From Alitta virens (Eukaryota > Annelida > Polychaeta > Phyllodocida > Nereididae): 64,000 bases of DNA. Below, piece after piece: positions 1 through 12,300 of the stretch. Under the pieces are notes generated by a model that worked only from the letters and a program-made list of their open reading frames with translations, did not search any database and was not told where the DNA came from. The DNA lies in the NCBI GenBank assembly GCA_932294295.1, contig OW028584.1:20119638-20183637 (forward strand), given 5' to 3'. Each line of letters starts with the position of its first letter. Position 1 is the first letter of the stretch. The position numbers were made by a program, and so were the translations under genes.

Positions 1-690
1 TGAAGGACCAACGAGTAGAGGGTCAGTGACTTCAGACTATCCGATGCTTCAGCTACTGATTATTCTCTTCTGTATATGAGAGCCCCAGGTGGCGTGGAGC
101 TTTGGTTAAAGGGTTTATTTCCACCGTTGTTTATTTTTCTGTGTACGCATCACCCTCTAAAGGTAGTTTGTCGTGCGAGGGGTATGCCTGGCCATTTACC
201 AGCATGCAAACAGCTTGTTAACAGCAGGTAGACATTACTAGGCAGATGTAGTTGTGGCACTGACCACACTGGTTTGGGACAGGGCCTTTAAAGTCCATTC
301 TGTCAATGCCTTGCATTTAATGTGGACGAACACTACACATCACATAACTCCCACATTATGCCCACGCATGTGCCTATGTGCAGGTAAATTAGCAATTCCA
401 CAGGTGTGCATTAGAAAGATAACCTGGCAGTTTGTGGGAAATATCACAAAGTTCTCACTCCACAGAGTTGCTAATAATTACCACATGAATATGGCCATCC
501 ACAAACCAGAAATTTGATGCTCGATATAATTGCTCATATTGTGAAGTAGTGCCATTATTGTGCATGCATAAATCAACACTAACTGTAGAAAATTACAATG
601 ATGTCAGCACATTAGGACAATTACCTGTCTATCCATTTATTCTGACTATATTAACACATACAGTAAGGTATGTAATATATATCGTATTTT
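1..690. other. Unassigned AT-rich DNA
   Basis: I see no gene, repeat or motif cluster here. An 87-codon frame at 254-517 has no recognisable domain and no splice or promoter context, and I treat it as chance. Confidence 0.6.
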
Positions 691-912
691 AGTTGGCTGG
701 TTGGTTTGTTGGTGGGTGGGTGGGTCGGTCAGTCAGTTGGTCGGTCGGTGCGCTGGTCGGTTGGTCGTTTGGTCGCTTGGTCAGTTGGTTGGTTGGTCAG
801 TCGGTCGGTTGGTTGGTTGGTTGGTTGGTCGGTCAGTTGGTCGGTCAGTAGGTTGGTTGGTTGGTTGTTTGGTTGGTTCGTTGGTCAGTCGATCAGTTGG
901 TTGGTTTGTCAG
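691..912. repeat. Imperfect GGTY tetranucleotide array
   Basis: About 220 bp of GGTT/GGTC/AGTC units (ggttggtcggtcagttgg). It reads open in several frames on both strands as low-complexity VGWS/QPTD peptides, which are not genes. Interruptions such as GTGCGC suggest an old, degenerating array. Confidence 0.9.
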
Positions 913-1668
913 CTGCCTGCCTCTGACGACGACACATATCTTTTGTTCATGTACGCCTATTTTTGACAAATTAAAGACATCTTTGAATATAACGACAACT
1001 GCTATCTATGGCCAAAAACATGTTTAGGAGAGGAAAAAACATCAATAGCAAAAAAACTACAGGAAATTGGAACAGAATCACCTGAATTCAGAACAAAAAT
1101 AAGGAGTTTATTGACAATAGTAAACCTACTCCAGTGTAAATAAGTGGCTATATCGATCATAATTGTTCATGCTTCGTGTGTATTATATCTCTAATTCGTG
1201 TGTTATGCATAGACCATGGGTAGCAACAGATCTGTCCTATCCTTGAAACCACACTGTGTATGTTTATTGATTAATAAGAAGCCTTTGACTGTCTCTCATT
1301 TCTCTTTTTCTATCGATTATCTCTTTTGTCATATAGACAGGTGAGCCTCTACCACCTCATTAGTGTAGTTTTACATCAATTTTTTTTCTATTTATCTACT
1401 TCTTTTTTTCTATCTATACTTCTTTTTTTCTTATGTATTTCTATCTTTGGCTTGCAAAAAGATGTACATATGTTGGTTTTTCTTATTCCATTTGTCGATA
1501 CCGTCTTGTTCTTGTCATGATACACCATATAACAACAGAATTACGATATGATTGAAATGTTATCCTTGCCAAGTTGATCTGAAAGAAATATTTGGCATAA
1601 TACTTGGCAGCGAGTAACTTATTTGCCTCATACATTGATTAGTTGCTGCTGCAATGCTGACTCAGCAG
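913..1668. other. Unassigned DNA with T-rich tract
   Basis: No gene seen. The stretch 1378-1440 is a run of T-rich words (ctatttatctacttcttttt) resembling a degraded pyrimidine microsatellite. Confidence 0.55.
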
Positions 1669-1870
1669 CTATCTATCTATCTATCCATCCATCCATCTAT
1701 CTATATATCTATTTATCTATCTGTCTATCCATCTGTCTATATATCTATCTATATATCTATATATCTACTATCTATCCATCTATCTACCTATCTACTATCT
1801 ATCTGTCTATCAATCTATCTATATATCTGTCTATTTGTCTATCTGTCTATTTGTCTATCTAACTATCTAT
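1669..1870. repeat. ATCT/GATA microsatellite
   Basis: About 200 bp of ATCT units with CATC, TATA and TGTC variants. I see no SINE sequence beside it, unlike the arrays at 6.2, 34.1, 49.9 and 61.6 kb. Confidence 0.95.
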
Positions 1871-2689
1871 CTTCTTGCTTCCTTTCTTTCCTTCTTTTTG
1901 TTTGTTTCTTTCTTTCTTTATGTTCCTGCACCAATCTATGCATCTATCCTTACCACCAACTACGCAACAAGGCCTGTATAGTACTTAGTCCAGTACTCGT
2001 TATTGTATTTCAAGTTTCAAGTTTTCATGTTGAAATGTTACTCTGACAGTTTACAACCATGGTGAATTTGAATGTGCGCCTTCGTCAAAGAATTTCATTT
2101 TGATAAATATGAAGACTGACATCTTTTCTACTCATATTTCAACATACAGCGTAAACAAAAAAAGAGATGCTGTTAGTCGTGAATCTTGTGATGCAAAAAT
2201 AATTCATATAGACAATTTCCTTTGTTGGTTTCTGTGTGTAACATGCAAAGAAGTGCAAGAATATTGACAGAACATATACTCCCCTTTATAATAAATAAGA
2301 CATAGGAAACCACAAAGAATAAGTGAGGAGAAATAGCATATCCATGTTGCACACCTTTGTGTGCATCTCTCTACATAACCATGGGAAAATGGTAGGTCGA
2401 TATTAATAACTGTAGATGTTGTGTTATCTTATGCCATGCTGTCACGTCATGTTGTGTTATATTGTTGCGTTATGTCATGTTGTCGCGTCATGTTATAATA
2501 TGTTATGTTATCGTTAAAATTATTAAAGAAATACTTAATTCGGACCAATCTTAAGGTGATGTGGCTTGTATTCTCATATCATCTCATTTCGGATGAAATA
2601 TTTCGATGTATTCTCATGGATAAATAAACCTCAGAACCATTATGTTCAAACGTTTGAAGCAGCCAACGTATCTCGTAAATTGCAAATCG
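1871..2689. other. Unassigned DNA with GTTATGTCATGTT-type imperfect repeats
   Basis: 1871-1925 is a TTTC/TTTG-rich continuation of the preceding array. Around 2430-2515 related words (gttatgtcatgttgtcgcg) recur 4-5 times as a decayed tandem repeat. Nothing else is recognisable. Confidence 0.5.
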
Positions 2690-2902
2690 ATTTCTTTGTA
2701 TTCGGGCGGGGGCCTAGCTCAGAGGTAGTGCTCTGGGCTTCCAACTGCTGGGTCCCGGGTTCGATTCCCGGTCAAGCCTAAGTTGGATGGCTGTTTCCTC
2801 CTTCGTCTCATTGCCATGGTCTCTGCCTGTCCTAATTAGCCCAACTGGTGCAGAAATACGGGACGTTAAGCCCTAATCACACACACACATTTCTTTGTAT
2901 TC
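2690..2902 (+). mobile_element. Complete tRNA-Gly-like SINE (SINE-G) with 14-bp target-site duplication
   Basis: The element spans 2704-2888 and is flanked by the perfect direct repeat ATTTCTTTGTATTC (2690-2703 and 2889-2902), which shows retroposition. The head has a pol III A box (TAGCTCAGAGGTAG, from 2715), an anticodon-loop-like cTTCCAa (TCC, glycine-like) and a B box GGTTCGATTCC (2758-2768). The acceptor and anticodon stems do not pair properly, so it is a SINE and not a functional tRNA. The body (ttggatggctgtttc through acgttaagccctaatcac) ends in a short (CA)n tail. The satellite at 26949-29080 is built from the 3' three-quarters of this same sequence. Confidence 0.9.
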
Positions 2903-3699
2903 AAAAGTGATAAAATGTTTACTTGTAGTAGGTCAGTGGCATTAAAACTACAACTCACTTTATGTTGGATTTTCAACTTACATATCCTTCAAAAACTACG
3001 TAAACTCAAATTAGTTTTTTTTAAAGAGACGCCTACCTCTGTCAGCAAAACATAAAAGATTCATTCTGGGATTACGAAAAATCCTGAGGGTTGTTATTTT
3101 GTACAGATAAATGTCAAGATTTTGAAGGTTCTTATTTTTCAAGTAAATCTCCGTCCTCTGATCTTAAAGGAAGGATTGTCAGAGATTAAAGACGATAGGA
3201 AAAGCATAATAATGTTTTCTTTAATCTGTGGGTTTTTGCTTAAAGGAAGGCTACTCTACAATTTCAAAGTTTTGTCAAGTTGTCACACAAGGATCCAATT
3301 GATAATAAAAAATGATCTTCAAAAGTATGCCTCGGGATGAATAATTGAATTATAAATGCACATCAAAATTGCAGATCTGGTCAGAATGAGCCTTTCTCAT
3401 AAAGCAGACATGTGGCTCTCGCTCCATCTGTTTTGAAAATATGATAAAGTCATTTTCTTGATTTTAAGGATTGGCACAAATAAACACAAATAAAACAAAA
3501 TTTAAAAGCAGAGGTCAATAAAAGTTTGGCTTTAAACTTTAACCAAACCACTGAAAAGTTTTATCTCTTGAAAACCTCATGATGTCAATCAAAATTAAAA
3601 GTTCTTTACAAAGAATTATGGTTATTTGCTGGAGAGATTATTGTCATTACTTGAGGAAAAACAGCGAGTTAAATTCCTTAGGAAATAATTAATTGTTTT
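2903..3699. other. Unassigned AT-rich DNA
   Basis: No repeat or gene recognised. A poly-T run lies near 3015. The frame at 3122-3340 looks random. Confidence 0.55.
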
Positions 3700-3930
3700 C
3701 CTGTCGTCATGAAGTTGCCTCGTGTTTGCACATGGCGGCCATGTTGCTTTTGGTTTCCAAAGCTCTCCTGTCCGCGAGGCAAGCTCAAATCTCCGATGTA
3801 AACATTCTTATTGGCCGCAGACGACAGTTCGCAAAATGTCAACAGACCGCGGCAGGCCAACATTTGAGAAAGGGAAGACATTTCAACAGCCTTCAATTGC
3901 AATCTGATCAGTTTCCAGTTTAATTTGCTC
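3700..3930. promoter_or_regulatory. GC-richer motif-dense block (candidate regulatory element)
   Basis: Complexity and CpG content rise above the flanks. The palindrome CATGGCGGCCATG (about 3732-3744) holds two back-to-back YY1-like ATGGC cores, and ATTGG at about 3810 is an inverted CCAAT box. Overlapping frames on both strands (3678-3938) reflect GC content and match no family I know. Regulatory function is inference. Confidence 0.25.
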
Positions 3931-5617
3931 TTGATCATAATTAGGAACCCAATTCAAACTTGAAAGGTTCTTAAAGATTTCAAAGCCGACGGTTAAGTGG
4001 TTTTAAAGTAGGCCGAGCAAGTAAACGAGAAACTGACAAGCACTCTTGATTAAAACTAAATAAACTCTCAAGAAATTGATAGTAACAATAGTAGCGGATT
4101 AAAATGGAAGCTTCGAGTCCATTATAAAAAGTTCTAAGAAATCAAAGGAAAATATGCCTGACATAAATTTGCCGTTATTCTCTTTCTGGATGTGCAAATT
4201 TACTGGTGTTTCATTACTGTAGAACCCATTCATTTAGACTATATTGGTGGAAAATGTGTTGGTCTTACTGACCAGGTCATCCAAAGTATGAGTTAAATTA
4301 CAATAGAGAGAATAGAACCCAAAATCAAGTGTTGTTTGCAAGAATTCGACTATTATAGCAAAGGCTATATGAACTTTGTGCAGTGAGAGATGGACTCTAT
4401 GAATGCAGTATATTTAACATGTACGAACTTAAAGAACTGATTAACTTTTTATGCTGTAATTAAAACCAACATTTTTGCAATTATGTGTATATACACCAAT
4501 TTATATTGAAATGTGTACTAATAAGTACGAATAAAGATGGTAATAATAATATAAACATTTTTTTATATATAATTAAAAACTTTGTTTATGATATCCATGT
4601 TTGTTTTCAACCTACATATCTTTTTTTTTTTTTAATGTTTTGTGAACACTGAGATATTTTGCAACAGAATGACATAAAATCCAGTCTTTTGTGCCAGTTT
4701 CAATGGGAATCTTTAGCACTATAGCAATATGAAATAGTGTGTACCTAACTAGATTTCGACGAGATTTTCTAAAAAGAATATCGATCCTTCCAAGGGGATG
4801 AAAGAGGCACGTTATCCTAGCATTTATTTATTCTATGTATGCAACTATATTTTACATGGGTTGCATCATCAGCACTTCTTGCAGATGTCCCATTAAAACA
4901 ATATATCAAATAGTACAATATAGTATACAAATAAAATTAAAACAAAAGGCATCATTGTCAGGTTTTTCTTCTTTATTTTATTATTTTTATTGTTTTGTTA
5001 ACATAAATTTGAAATTAAAGATCGTTGCAATGAACTTGCTTCTTAAGACTTTACCTTCAAATTCCAAAATAGTAGTAAAAATAGGTCGATATGTCTTTAA
5101 TTATAATGTATAATAAGTATACAGTGCTGAACAGCAAACAGCATTTCTTATCCGGTTAAGCCATATAATTTCAAAATTCTTCTAAATTCTTCAACTATAC
5201 TACAACTTCTCTACTTAGCTGCCTGTCAGTTAAAGTGCTCTAAAACCCACAAATTTTGAGATTTTTGTTCATTTTGGCTAAAAACAATCACATTAACCAT
5301 GCCAGACGCGGAATTTTCTCTTCACTGCTTTCATTTGCCAGCCTTCTCAAGTGTGATTGCTGTCTGACTGGAATCTGTTTACAGATTTTCAATCCATTAG
5401 CTTATGATTTTAGCTCTAGGTTTCGACAGTGAAGAGATGTTGGGAATTACAGCATCCAATAAAATGAAAGTAAGCACAGTGAAAACCTCAAATCTGTAGC
5501 ATACAATGAATCTCAAGTTATGTGAACTCTATTAACTTTCCAATATATTCTCATTTAGAAGTGTCAATGTGCTATAGACAATATTCGGGCTAGGATGATT
5601 GGTGTTTTGGAGATTCA
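3931..5617. other. Unassigned AT-rich DNA
   Basis: Contains a poly-T run at about 4619-4634. The 92-codon frame at 4835-5113 is lysine/isoleucine-rich and looks random. Confidence 0.55.
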
Positions 5618-5640
5618 ACCCCTCCCCTCCCCCTCCCCTA
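5618..5640 (-). other. Potential G-quadruplex on minus strand
   Basis: Four C runs (CCCC-T-CCCC-T-CCCCC-T-CCCC) give four G runs of at least four with one-base loops on the minus strand, a strong intramolecular quadruplex pattern. Confidence 0.6.
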
Positions 5641-6147
5641 AACCGTCAATGATATATAGAGTAAGCTGGGTGAAACATTTACAACCATTTACGTATCAAA
5701 AACTCGTATAGATGGTTGGAACATACAATATTGTATTTCTTGATATCTTTTTATATATTCTTATATTTTAACATATTCTTATATTTCTTTATATATCAAT
5801 TTTTTCATGGGATGGGGTTTCGAAAAAAAAATCACAAGTCATAATCAATTTCGCCTTTTTGTGGCTACGCTCTTCTTTACAATTAAGGGCAAATAAGGTC
5901 AAACGCCGAACCACAGAGTTTTGCAACAACTAACGTTATTAATCTATTATAATAAGGAAGCCCTAAATCTTAGTATATACTAACATCACATTAATTCCCA
6001 TTAGTTAACACAACAGACCATTATTAATCAATGCATGTGTGGGGGGTAGAGATGCTCCTTGTGGTGATATTAAATTAAATTGTATTCATTGAATATGACG
6101 CCTCTTGATGCCTGTGTTCTAATTTAATGAGTGTATTTCTATTACAG

Positions 6148-6214
6148 GAATTAATTATTGCATCCATGACCTAAAAGTGAACTTGTCAGAGTTTGATTAT
6201 ATTGACAATATTGC
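6148..6214 (+). other. Candidate 67-nt internal exon (weak)
   Basis: The acceptor tgtatttctattacag has a CTAAT branch-like site upstream. The donor GC|gtaagtga lies at 6215. The frame after two leading bases is open for 21 codons and reads INYCIHDLKVNLSEFDYIDN. I recognise no family, and an open frame of this length is common by chance. The GATA array starts just after the donor. Confidence 0.15.
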
Positions 6215-6218
6215 GTAA

Positions 6219-6221
6219 GTG

Positions 6222-6283
<62 letters not shown>

Positions 6284-6420
6284 CTAGAAAGATAGAAAAA
6301 TAGCTAGATATATAGATATATAGACCGATAGATAGAACGATAGAACGATAGAACGATAGAACGATAGAACGATAGAACGATAGAACGATAGACCGATAGA
6401 CCGATAGATAGATAGACGTT
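6219..6420. repeat. GATA microsatellite passing into GATAGAAC 8-mer array
   Basis: 6222-6283 is pure GATA. About 6328-6400 is a higher-order array of GATAGAAC (about 8 units) ending in GATAGACC units. It adjoins the 3' end of a minus-strand SINE at 6421, so it probably grew from that SINE's tail. Confidence 0.95.
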
Positions 6421-6535
6421 ATCAAGGGTTGATTGATGAGATGAGAGAAAGGAGGAGTCCACCCAATGGCATGTTACACATTTACCCCATGAGTGGGATC
6501 TTTTACTTGCCTCAACATTGATAACAGTTTGCCTT
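6421..6535 (-). mobile_element. SINE-T 3' fragment
   Basis: Read on the minus strand, it carries the SINE-T middle and 3' region: a match to ttgcctcaacattgat, then ggatcttttac and ccccatgagtgg, then caaccctTGATAAC next to the tetranucleotide tail. The tRNA head is missing. Compare the full copy at 49671. Confidence 0.75.
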
Positions 6536-6578
6536 CTTTAGCATTGTATTCAGCAAAATGAACGTCCAGTCTTTAACA

Positions 6579-6737
6579 AGCTAGACTGAGCTAGTCTGAG
6601 CTAGACTGGTCTAGACTGAGCTAGAATGGGCTAGAATGAGCTAGACTGGGCTAGAATGAGCTAGACTGGGCTAGAATGAGCTAGACTGAGCTAGACTGGG
6701 CTAGAATGAGCTAGACTGGGCTAGACTGGGCTAGACC
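6579..6737. repeat. 10/20-bp minisatellite CTAGACTGGG / CTAGAATGAG
   Basis: About 16 ten-bp units with alternating CTAGACTGGG and CTAGAATGAG, giving a 20-bp higher-order period in the right half. Every unit carries CTAG. Confidence 0.95.
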
Positions 6738-7430
6738 ACTTTAATGCCATCCTATATAGCATACCTGTCACTAAACTATAAACAACCAAACTTGTATATG
6801 TAAGCAGTTTTAACAGAATTTCCTGCTTGTTTTTTCTTTCCTTCAACTAACAACTTTTCTACCTGAACTGACAAAGTTTTACCAGTGCAGTGAGTAGTAG
6901 TAAAAGTTTATTTAAAGTCGTTCTAAATCACGGTGTCACATTCAATGTACAATACAAAATATATGACCCAAGCCGAAGCTTCTGTACGAAATAATGAGTA
7001 AACCTTTATAAAACTTGTAAACAAACGAGTGATACTCTTACCATAAAAAACCATCTGTCTCTTTCATTTATTTTATTCATTGTCGACAATTTTTTATGAA
7101 AATCTGCTCTTGGCTTATTTATGCAAGAGTTGTCTGTTGAGTGTGTTTCATTGGCTGCTATCAGAATTTTTCAGTTTTTGTTTTATTTCTGCTGTATTTT
7201 TTTCCCAGTTTTGTGACCACTGTTTTTCATGTTACTCTGAACTTCAAGATAACCCGATATCTCCCGCAATACAATAAAATATTTCTTTTCTAGTTTATCT
7301 CCACCTGTTAGGGAATATCATGGCCATTTCGCGTGCTTCAGTTCCCAATCTCTGCAGATCTAGTGAATTATTGATCCAATGTTATTTCTTGTCTCTAACA
7401 AATCCATTTTCTCAACAAAAGAACAATAGA
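6738..7430. other. Unassigned AT-rich DNA
   Basis: Nothing recognised. The 65-codon frame at 7080-7277 is hydrophobic, with no start or splice context. Confidence 0.55.
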
Positions 7431-7690
7431 GCCTCGGTCTGACCCTGCTTGTCAGCACGTGCAGGGGAGCAACGGCCAATCTTGGGCCAATCAGAACTCA
7501 GGATCGATTGTCATGTGACCAGACGAGTCACGTGGGGTAAACCACTTCCTTAACACGCTAAAGGACCAGTCTAAAGAGGGGCAAGCACCAACAGCCCCCG
7601 AGGGTCAAATTCCGATCAATTCAACAGGCCAGGCAGTCAGCCTCTTAAGTCTCTTTAAGTGTGGAGTTGTTTTAAGGCTAGAGACCTTTA
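7431..7690. promoter_or_regulatory. Motif-dense block with E-boxes and CCAAT (candidate enhancer)
   Basis: Holds two CACGTG E-boxes (about 7457 and 7530), GCCAATCAGA (about 7486), TCATGTGACC, an AACCAC Runx-like core (about 7540) and TTAAGTG Nkx2-like cores (about 7645-7660), in sequence more GC-rich than its flanks. There is no open frame. Enhancer status is inferred. Confidence 0.3.
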
Positions 7691-8104
7691 ATTGTCAAAA
7701 TAAGATCCCTAATATCATTTATACATAGTGCCAAAATATATGTGTCCAAATTGATTAAATTACTCAAATTGCCCAAATTTTCACACAAATCCATGTTTAA
7801 CTTATGGAGAATTTATATTATTATATAAACCATTTATTTATTCACATGTTTGTTCATAAATTGATTAAGCACCTGAAATATTCAAATATGAAATTTTAAA
7901 AGCCAGTTAATAAATTAATTTGGAAAACATTACCCAAAAAAAAAAAGATCTCATGCTTAGCCTAGTAAACAAAATTATACACCAGCTTCCAAAAATGCAA
8001 GACTACTTAAATAGTACACAGTGGTCAAAGTTGTCGGCCTCATACATGTCTACTTTTTGAGGGGGGAGTATAATTTAAGGAAAAAAATAAATAAAGAAAC
8101 TTAC

Positions 8105-8155
8105 CTCTCAATGATGATAGTGCATACTTGACATTTCTTCCTTTATTTTCTTCAC
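8105..8155 (-). other. Candidate 51-nt microexon (weak)
   Basis: On the minus strand a CTGAC branch-like site lies about 25 nt before cttttatttttacag. The 51-nt segment ends GAG|gtaagt, a consensus donor. With phase-1 entry it is open throughout and reads EENKGRNVKYALSSLR; the other two frames hit stops. I do not recognise the peptide, and no partner exon is evident nearby. Confidence 0.2.
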
Positions 8156-8790
8156 CTGTAAAAATAAAAGTCCACAGTCAGACCATATCACAATTAACAT
8201 CATTTAGGGTAGACAAAATACATAAGTATGGTGAATAATTTCGTATTTTTTTTATTATTTATTTATCTTTATTGACATGTGGTTTTACATTACAACAATA
8301 CAAACATCAGACGTGGAAACATAAACCACCCAGCCCCATAAGGGCTTCTATGTCACTCCATTTAAGTGCTTAAATATATGACGACTAAATAACAAAAAGT
8401 AACTGTTTTCTTATTTCCATAGCTTTCAGCAAAAAGTTAGCCAATTGTACCTGATATTCGCTATTAATAAACTCAAATCTTTCAAAATCATATTCTCATC
8501 GAAATTACTATTAATGTAACTAATATTTTTTTGAGACAATTTAAGAGTCAAACCTGTACAAGTAGGTACAGCTATATCTCTATGTCACAGTGTAAATGTC
8601 TCAATGCTACAAAAGGAATCAACGCAATTCCCCACAATAAACGGAATTCGCCATATACAGTTTGTAAAACAGAATATTTGCTTTGTAACTAATTGTATAC
8701 GTCATAAGCGTCGTTTTTACGTAAGAAAATCCAACAGAAAACCAGTTTTGAAGCAGTTTTACTGAGGGCGAATTTCGCCGTTTGGCTACT
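8156..8790. other. Unassigned DNA, possible minus-strand retroelement 3' end
   Basis: On the minus strand about 8255-8320 ends with caataaagataaataaataa, preceded by gaagcccttatggggctggg. This resembles the aagcccgagtgggctgggg ... aataaaag end at 40825-40920, so both may be 3' ends of one LINE-like family. Evidence is thin. Confidence 0.3.
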
Positions 8791-9305
8791 GAATGTAGGC
8801 TACTGAGTCTGAAGCTTAGTCAGCTTATATGACCAGCTGCCAGAAGCAGATGTAATGATGAGATATCAGTATCAAGATTACTAATATCTGTCAAGATATC
8901 ATGAAATGTAATGCATGTTATATCATATTCAGGGAAGACACATATATGGCCTGACCTATCAGAACCATAAATAATTAGAAAGCTGAAACCGATGAACAGT
9001 TCTGAGGCTTCACCTGGTGTGATAGGGACTGAAAAGCAAGGCTGTGAACCCTAATTGTCTCAAAGTGGACTTGACAAAGAGCAATTCAATTTACAAGCAA
9101 ATGAACATAAAAGCCAACGGTCTACAGTATCCTGTTTAGCTCATCATAGAAATAACTTTTAGATGCTGTTAGCAGCCTTAGCTGAAACTTCTAGGGTGGA
9201 TTCTCAGCCTAATCATCTCACCATTACATCTGCCTCTGGCAGCTGGTCACATAAGCTGACTTAGCTTCAGACCCAGTTTCAGACCCAGTAGCAATGAACT
9301 ATTGA
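8790..9305. repeat. Inverted pair of SINE-P-type tails (about 510-bp TIR-like structure)
   Basis: The left arm (about 8796-8860: gagtctgaagcttagtcagc, gaccagctgccag) is the reverse complement of the right arm (about 9215-9300), with about 350 bp of unrelated DNA between. The same arm occurs singly as the 3' tail of SINEs at 25.35, 31.8, 33.9, 54.2 and 63.85 kb. This could be two opposed SINE remnants or a TIR transposon that donated the tail. Confidence 0.6.
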
Positions 9306-12300
9306 CAGCCTGAAAAGGACCATAAATAATTAACTCTATGTAAAATACCTAGCAAATTAAAGCATTATAGATCAAATTTGAGTTTTTAGGAGGCAATTGC
9401 AGAGAAAAACCAGGATTTTGATCCAATTATCAGAATATGTACCTGTACGGTGCCTAACAATATTCCTTTAAATACTATTGGCTCAGGGGCAAGTCGTTTG
9501 CCATGGAAGCCACTCTCAAAATATTTTGGCTGTTTCACCATTTCTTATCTTTCAGCATTGTTTTAGTTCGAAAATGGTCAACTTTACACTGAGTTAAATA
9601 TTTCTTATTGAGATGCTCTCCCAGACATTATATTCATATCACCAGGTGAGATAAATCTCTACTTTCAATTTCTATTAAAAAAAATCATGGTGCTCCCAAG
9701 AAACGCTTCTAGAGCCATACATATTAGGAGAATTTAAGATTGAAAATATAGAAATTGCTACGCTGTCTTGACCGTCTTGCAGGAGGAAGGAGTGGATTGT
9801 CACGATTTTATTGGACATTTTACCATCCAATTTCAAAATGCAAAATTTTGCAGATAGCTAAGGATTTCCCCTTTTCCATATTAGTGACTGTCATCGATCG
9901 ATAGGACCATAAATTGTGGAGTATCGGCGATACAAAAAATTGTACAATTCGTAGTTTTTTGTCTACTTTTGTTCAGAAATCATTAATCTTTAGAAGTTGC
10001 ACATGATGAGTGACTTCTGTTGCATTATTCATTTCACATTACGAACTCTCCCAACATTCTCAACTGTGTCAAAAATTGATAGAATCATATACGTGAGTGA
10101 TGCCTTTGTCAATATTTTCATAACTTAACTTCTGCTTTAATATAGATAGAGCATTCATTATGATAGCGAATGAAAAGCCAAAAAAATTGTCTTTTATATG
10201 GATGTGATTATAGAGTGGTATTAATTGATTAAGTGTGTTTATATGTCTTACACACATTTCCAAAGATTAAATGTTGTCTCCCAAAAATTACAAAAACTCT
10301 CATGACCAATGATTGATAGCGAATTAATTTTATGAGAGCACCATGATTATATCATGGAAATGTCTTTTCCAAGGTATGGTGCAACAGGTAAACAAAATGT
10401 TTTTTTCTGGTGAGCATCTCCATTTGAAAAAAAAAAACTTTGAAAATTGCATAGGTTTCAGACTGTCACATACTGTTCATATGGTGTCTGCTTCATGACT
10501 CCAGCATAGCTCACTAGCAATAACATTAGGCCATGTATCGTATTCCATGAAAAGATAATGATTGATATGAAAACCATGGCTGCTTATTTTTACCCTGGCA
10601 TCTAATTATGTATAAATAAAATAGCCTACAATTTGTCAAATTTTTCTCAGTTTTTTACGGTATTTTGTAGCTCCAGTGATATGATAAACTGTCTTGAATA
10701 TGTATCTTATCATGCCAGACAAATGTGCACTCTCTCTAGTTTATACCTCATGGGGTGAAGGTCACAGAGTACATTACACAAATTATGCCTTTTGTTTTGT
10801 AGTTACATACATCTAGTTATCAATAGTTTTTGGAGATAGATAACGCATTAAATTACATTAAAAAAACTTCATTCTGCATTTTATATACATTAGACTCACA
10901 ATGTTTCATATATTCCACAACAACATTCAACAACATCCAGCCAAATCAACAGCACAACAACACGACTGTATGGCCCAAAATTACTGGAAATAAGGCAGCC
11001 CACAAATGAGGCACATTATACTTAAGGAAGGCAGCTTCACTGGGGCTAATCAAAATCCTTAAATGGTAGTAATTTGCCATCCTTTTCAAGTAATGACACA
11101 TGTTGATCTTCAATGGCATTTCACTTTCATTTGGCCAACTTGCTTTCTTTTATAATTAATCCTTTAAAGTCAAAAGCAATGTCTAGTTGCAATAGAATCC
11201 CATTTCCTACAGATTGAATTCTACAATAACTAATTATGATGCTGTAATGGAAAGAATATTGGACTTAATATTGAGCAATTTAGATCTAGCATTGTATTTA
11301 TTCGTTTATTAAGCAAAACATAGGTCTATGATATATTTTGCAGCCTACAGAAGTCCCCTACAATCAAGACCGTCAAATATTAAGACCACTAAGATATTGG
11401 GACCACCATATTTAAAAAATCAATACTGATCACATTAGCTTTTTAAAGAGCATTAAAGGTCCCAGAATTAAGGCTACCAAAGTTTTAAGGTCTCTGTAAG
11501 TTTTAGTAGCAAAACTGTCTTTCGACATTAAAACCTTTTCTCTAAAGAAAACATAGTTATTTTTGTCCATTATTTTGCCAACATTTAATTATACCGTTGA
11601 CAAGTATGTAACTTACAAGCCATGTCTAAAATTCAGTTTTGCCCACGGATTGTGTGGAAACATTTCTCCCAATTCGTACGAAATAAATTATAAGATAAGA
11701 TATCACTGATTGCCTGAAAAAAAGGAATTTTTTGTTGCAGTACAGTTCAATATAGAGATTACACTGAATCATTACACAGTCTAATAATAGACGTGGGTAA
11801 GAATGTGTTTTTAAAACGAGTTCTTCTACATGTAGTTCTGGCATTCAAGTTTGTTCCAACTTCTCTTATTATATTTAACATTTTCCTTTTAATAATATTT
11901 ACCACATATTTTAATTATTTATAAAATTTATCTTGCCGCTATATTATGTTTTATATTTGATTTGATGTTAAGTGCCATAGAGAACTTTTGTATTAATTTT
12001 GGCGCTATTAATTTTGTAGATAATAATAGAAGATATTAATAATAATTCTTCCTTTTTTAAATACTTTTGGGGGGGGGGGGGGTGTCACTGTAGCCTTACG
12101 AATTGATAAACAATTCAACTTTAATTTGTTTTCTTAACTCTCAAATGGTGCCAATTGCAAGATTCATAGATTACAATATTTTCGTAACAGTACCGGCATC
12201 AATGGCTGCTTCAACACTATTTTTGGGTACTATACATACGCCCATTAAATCTGGCAGTAATCTGGCATAGAGCAGTACATTTGGAGTCATTCGGGGCTTC

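Noticed and set aside
2704..2782. Functional tRNA-Gly gene
   Set aside because: A and B boxes are present, but acceptor and anticodon stems do not pair and a SINE body follows inside a target duplication.
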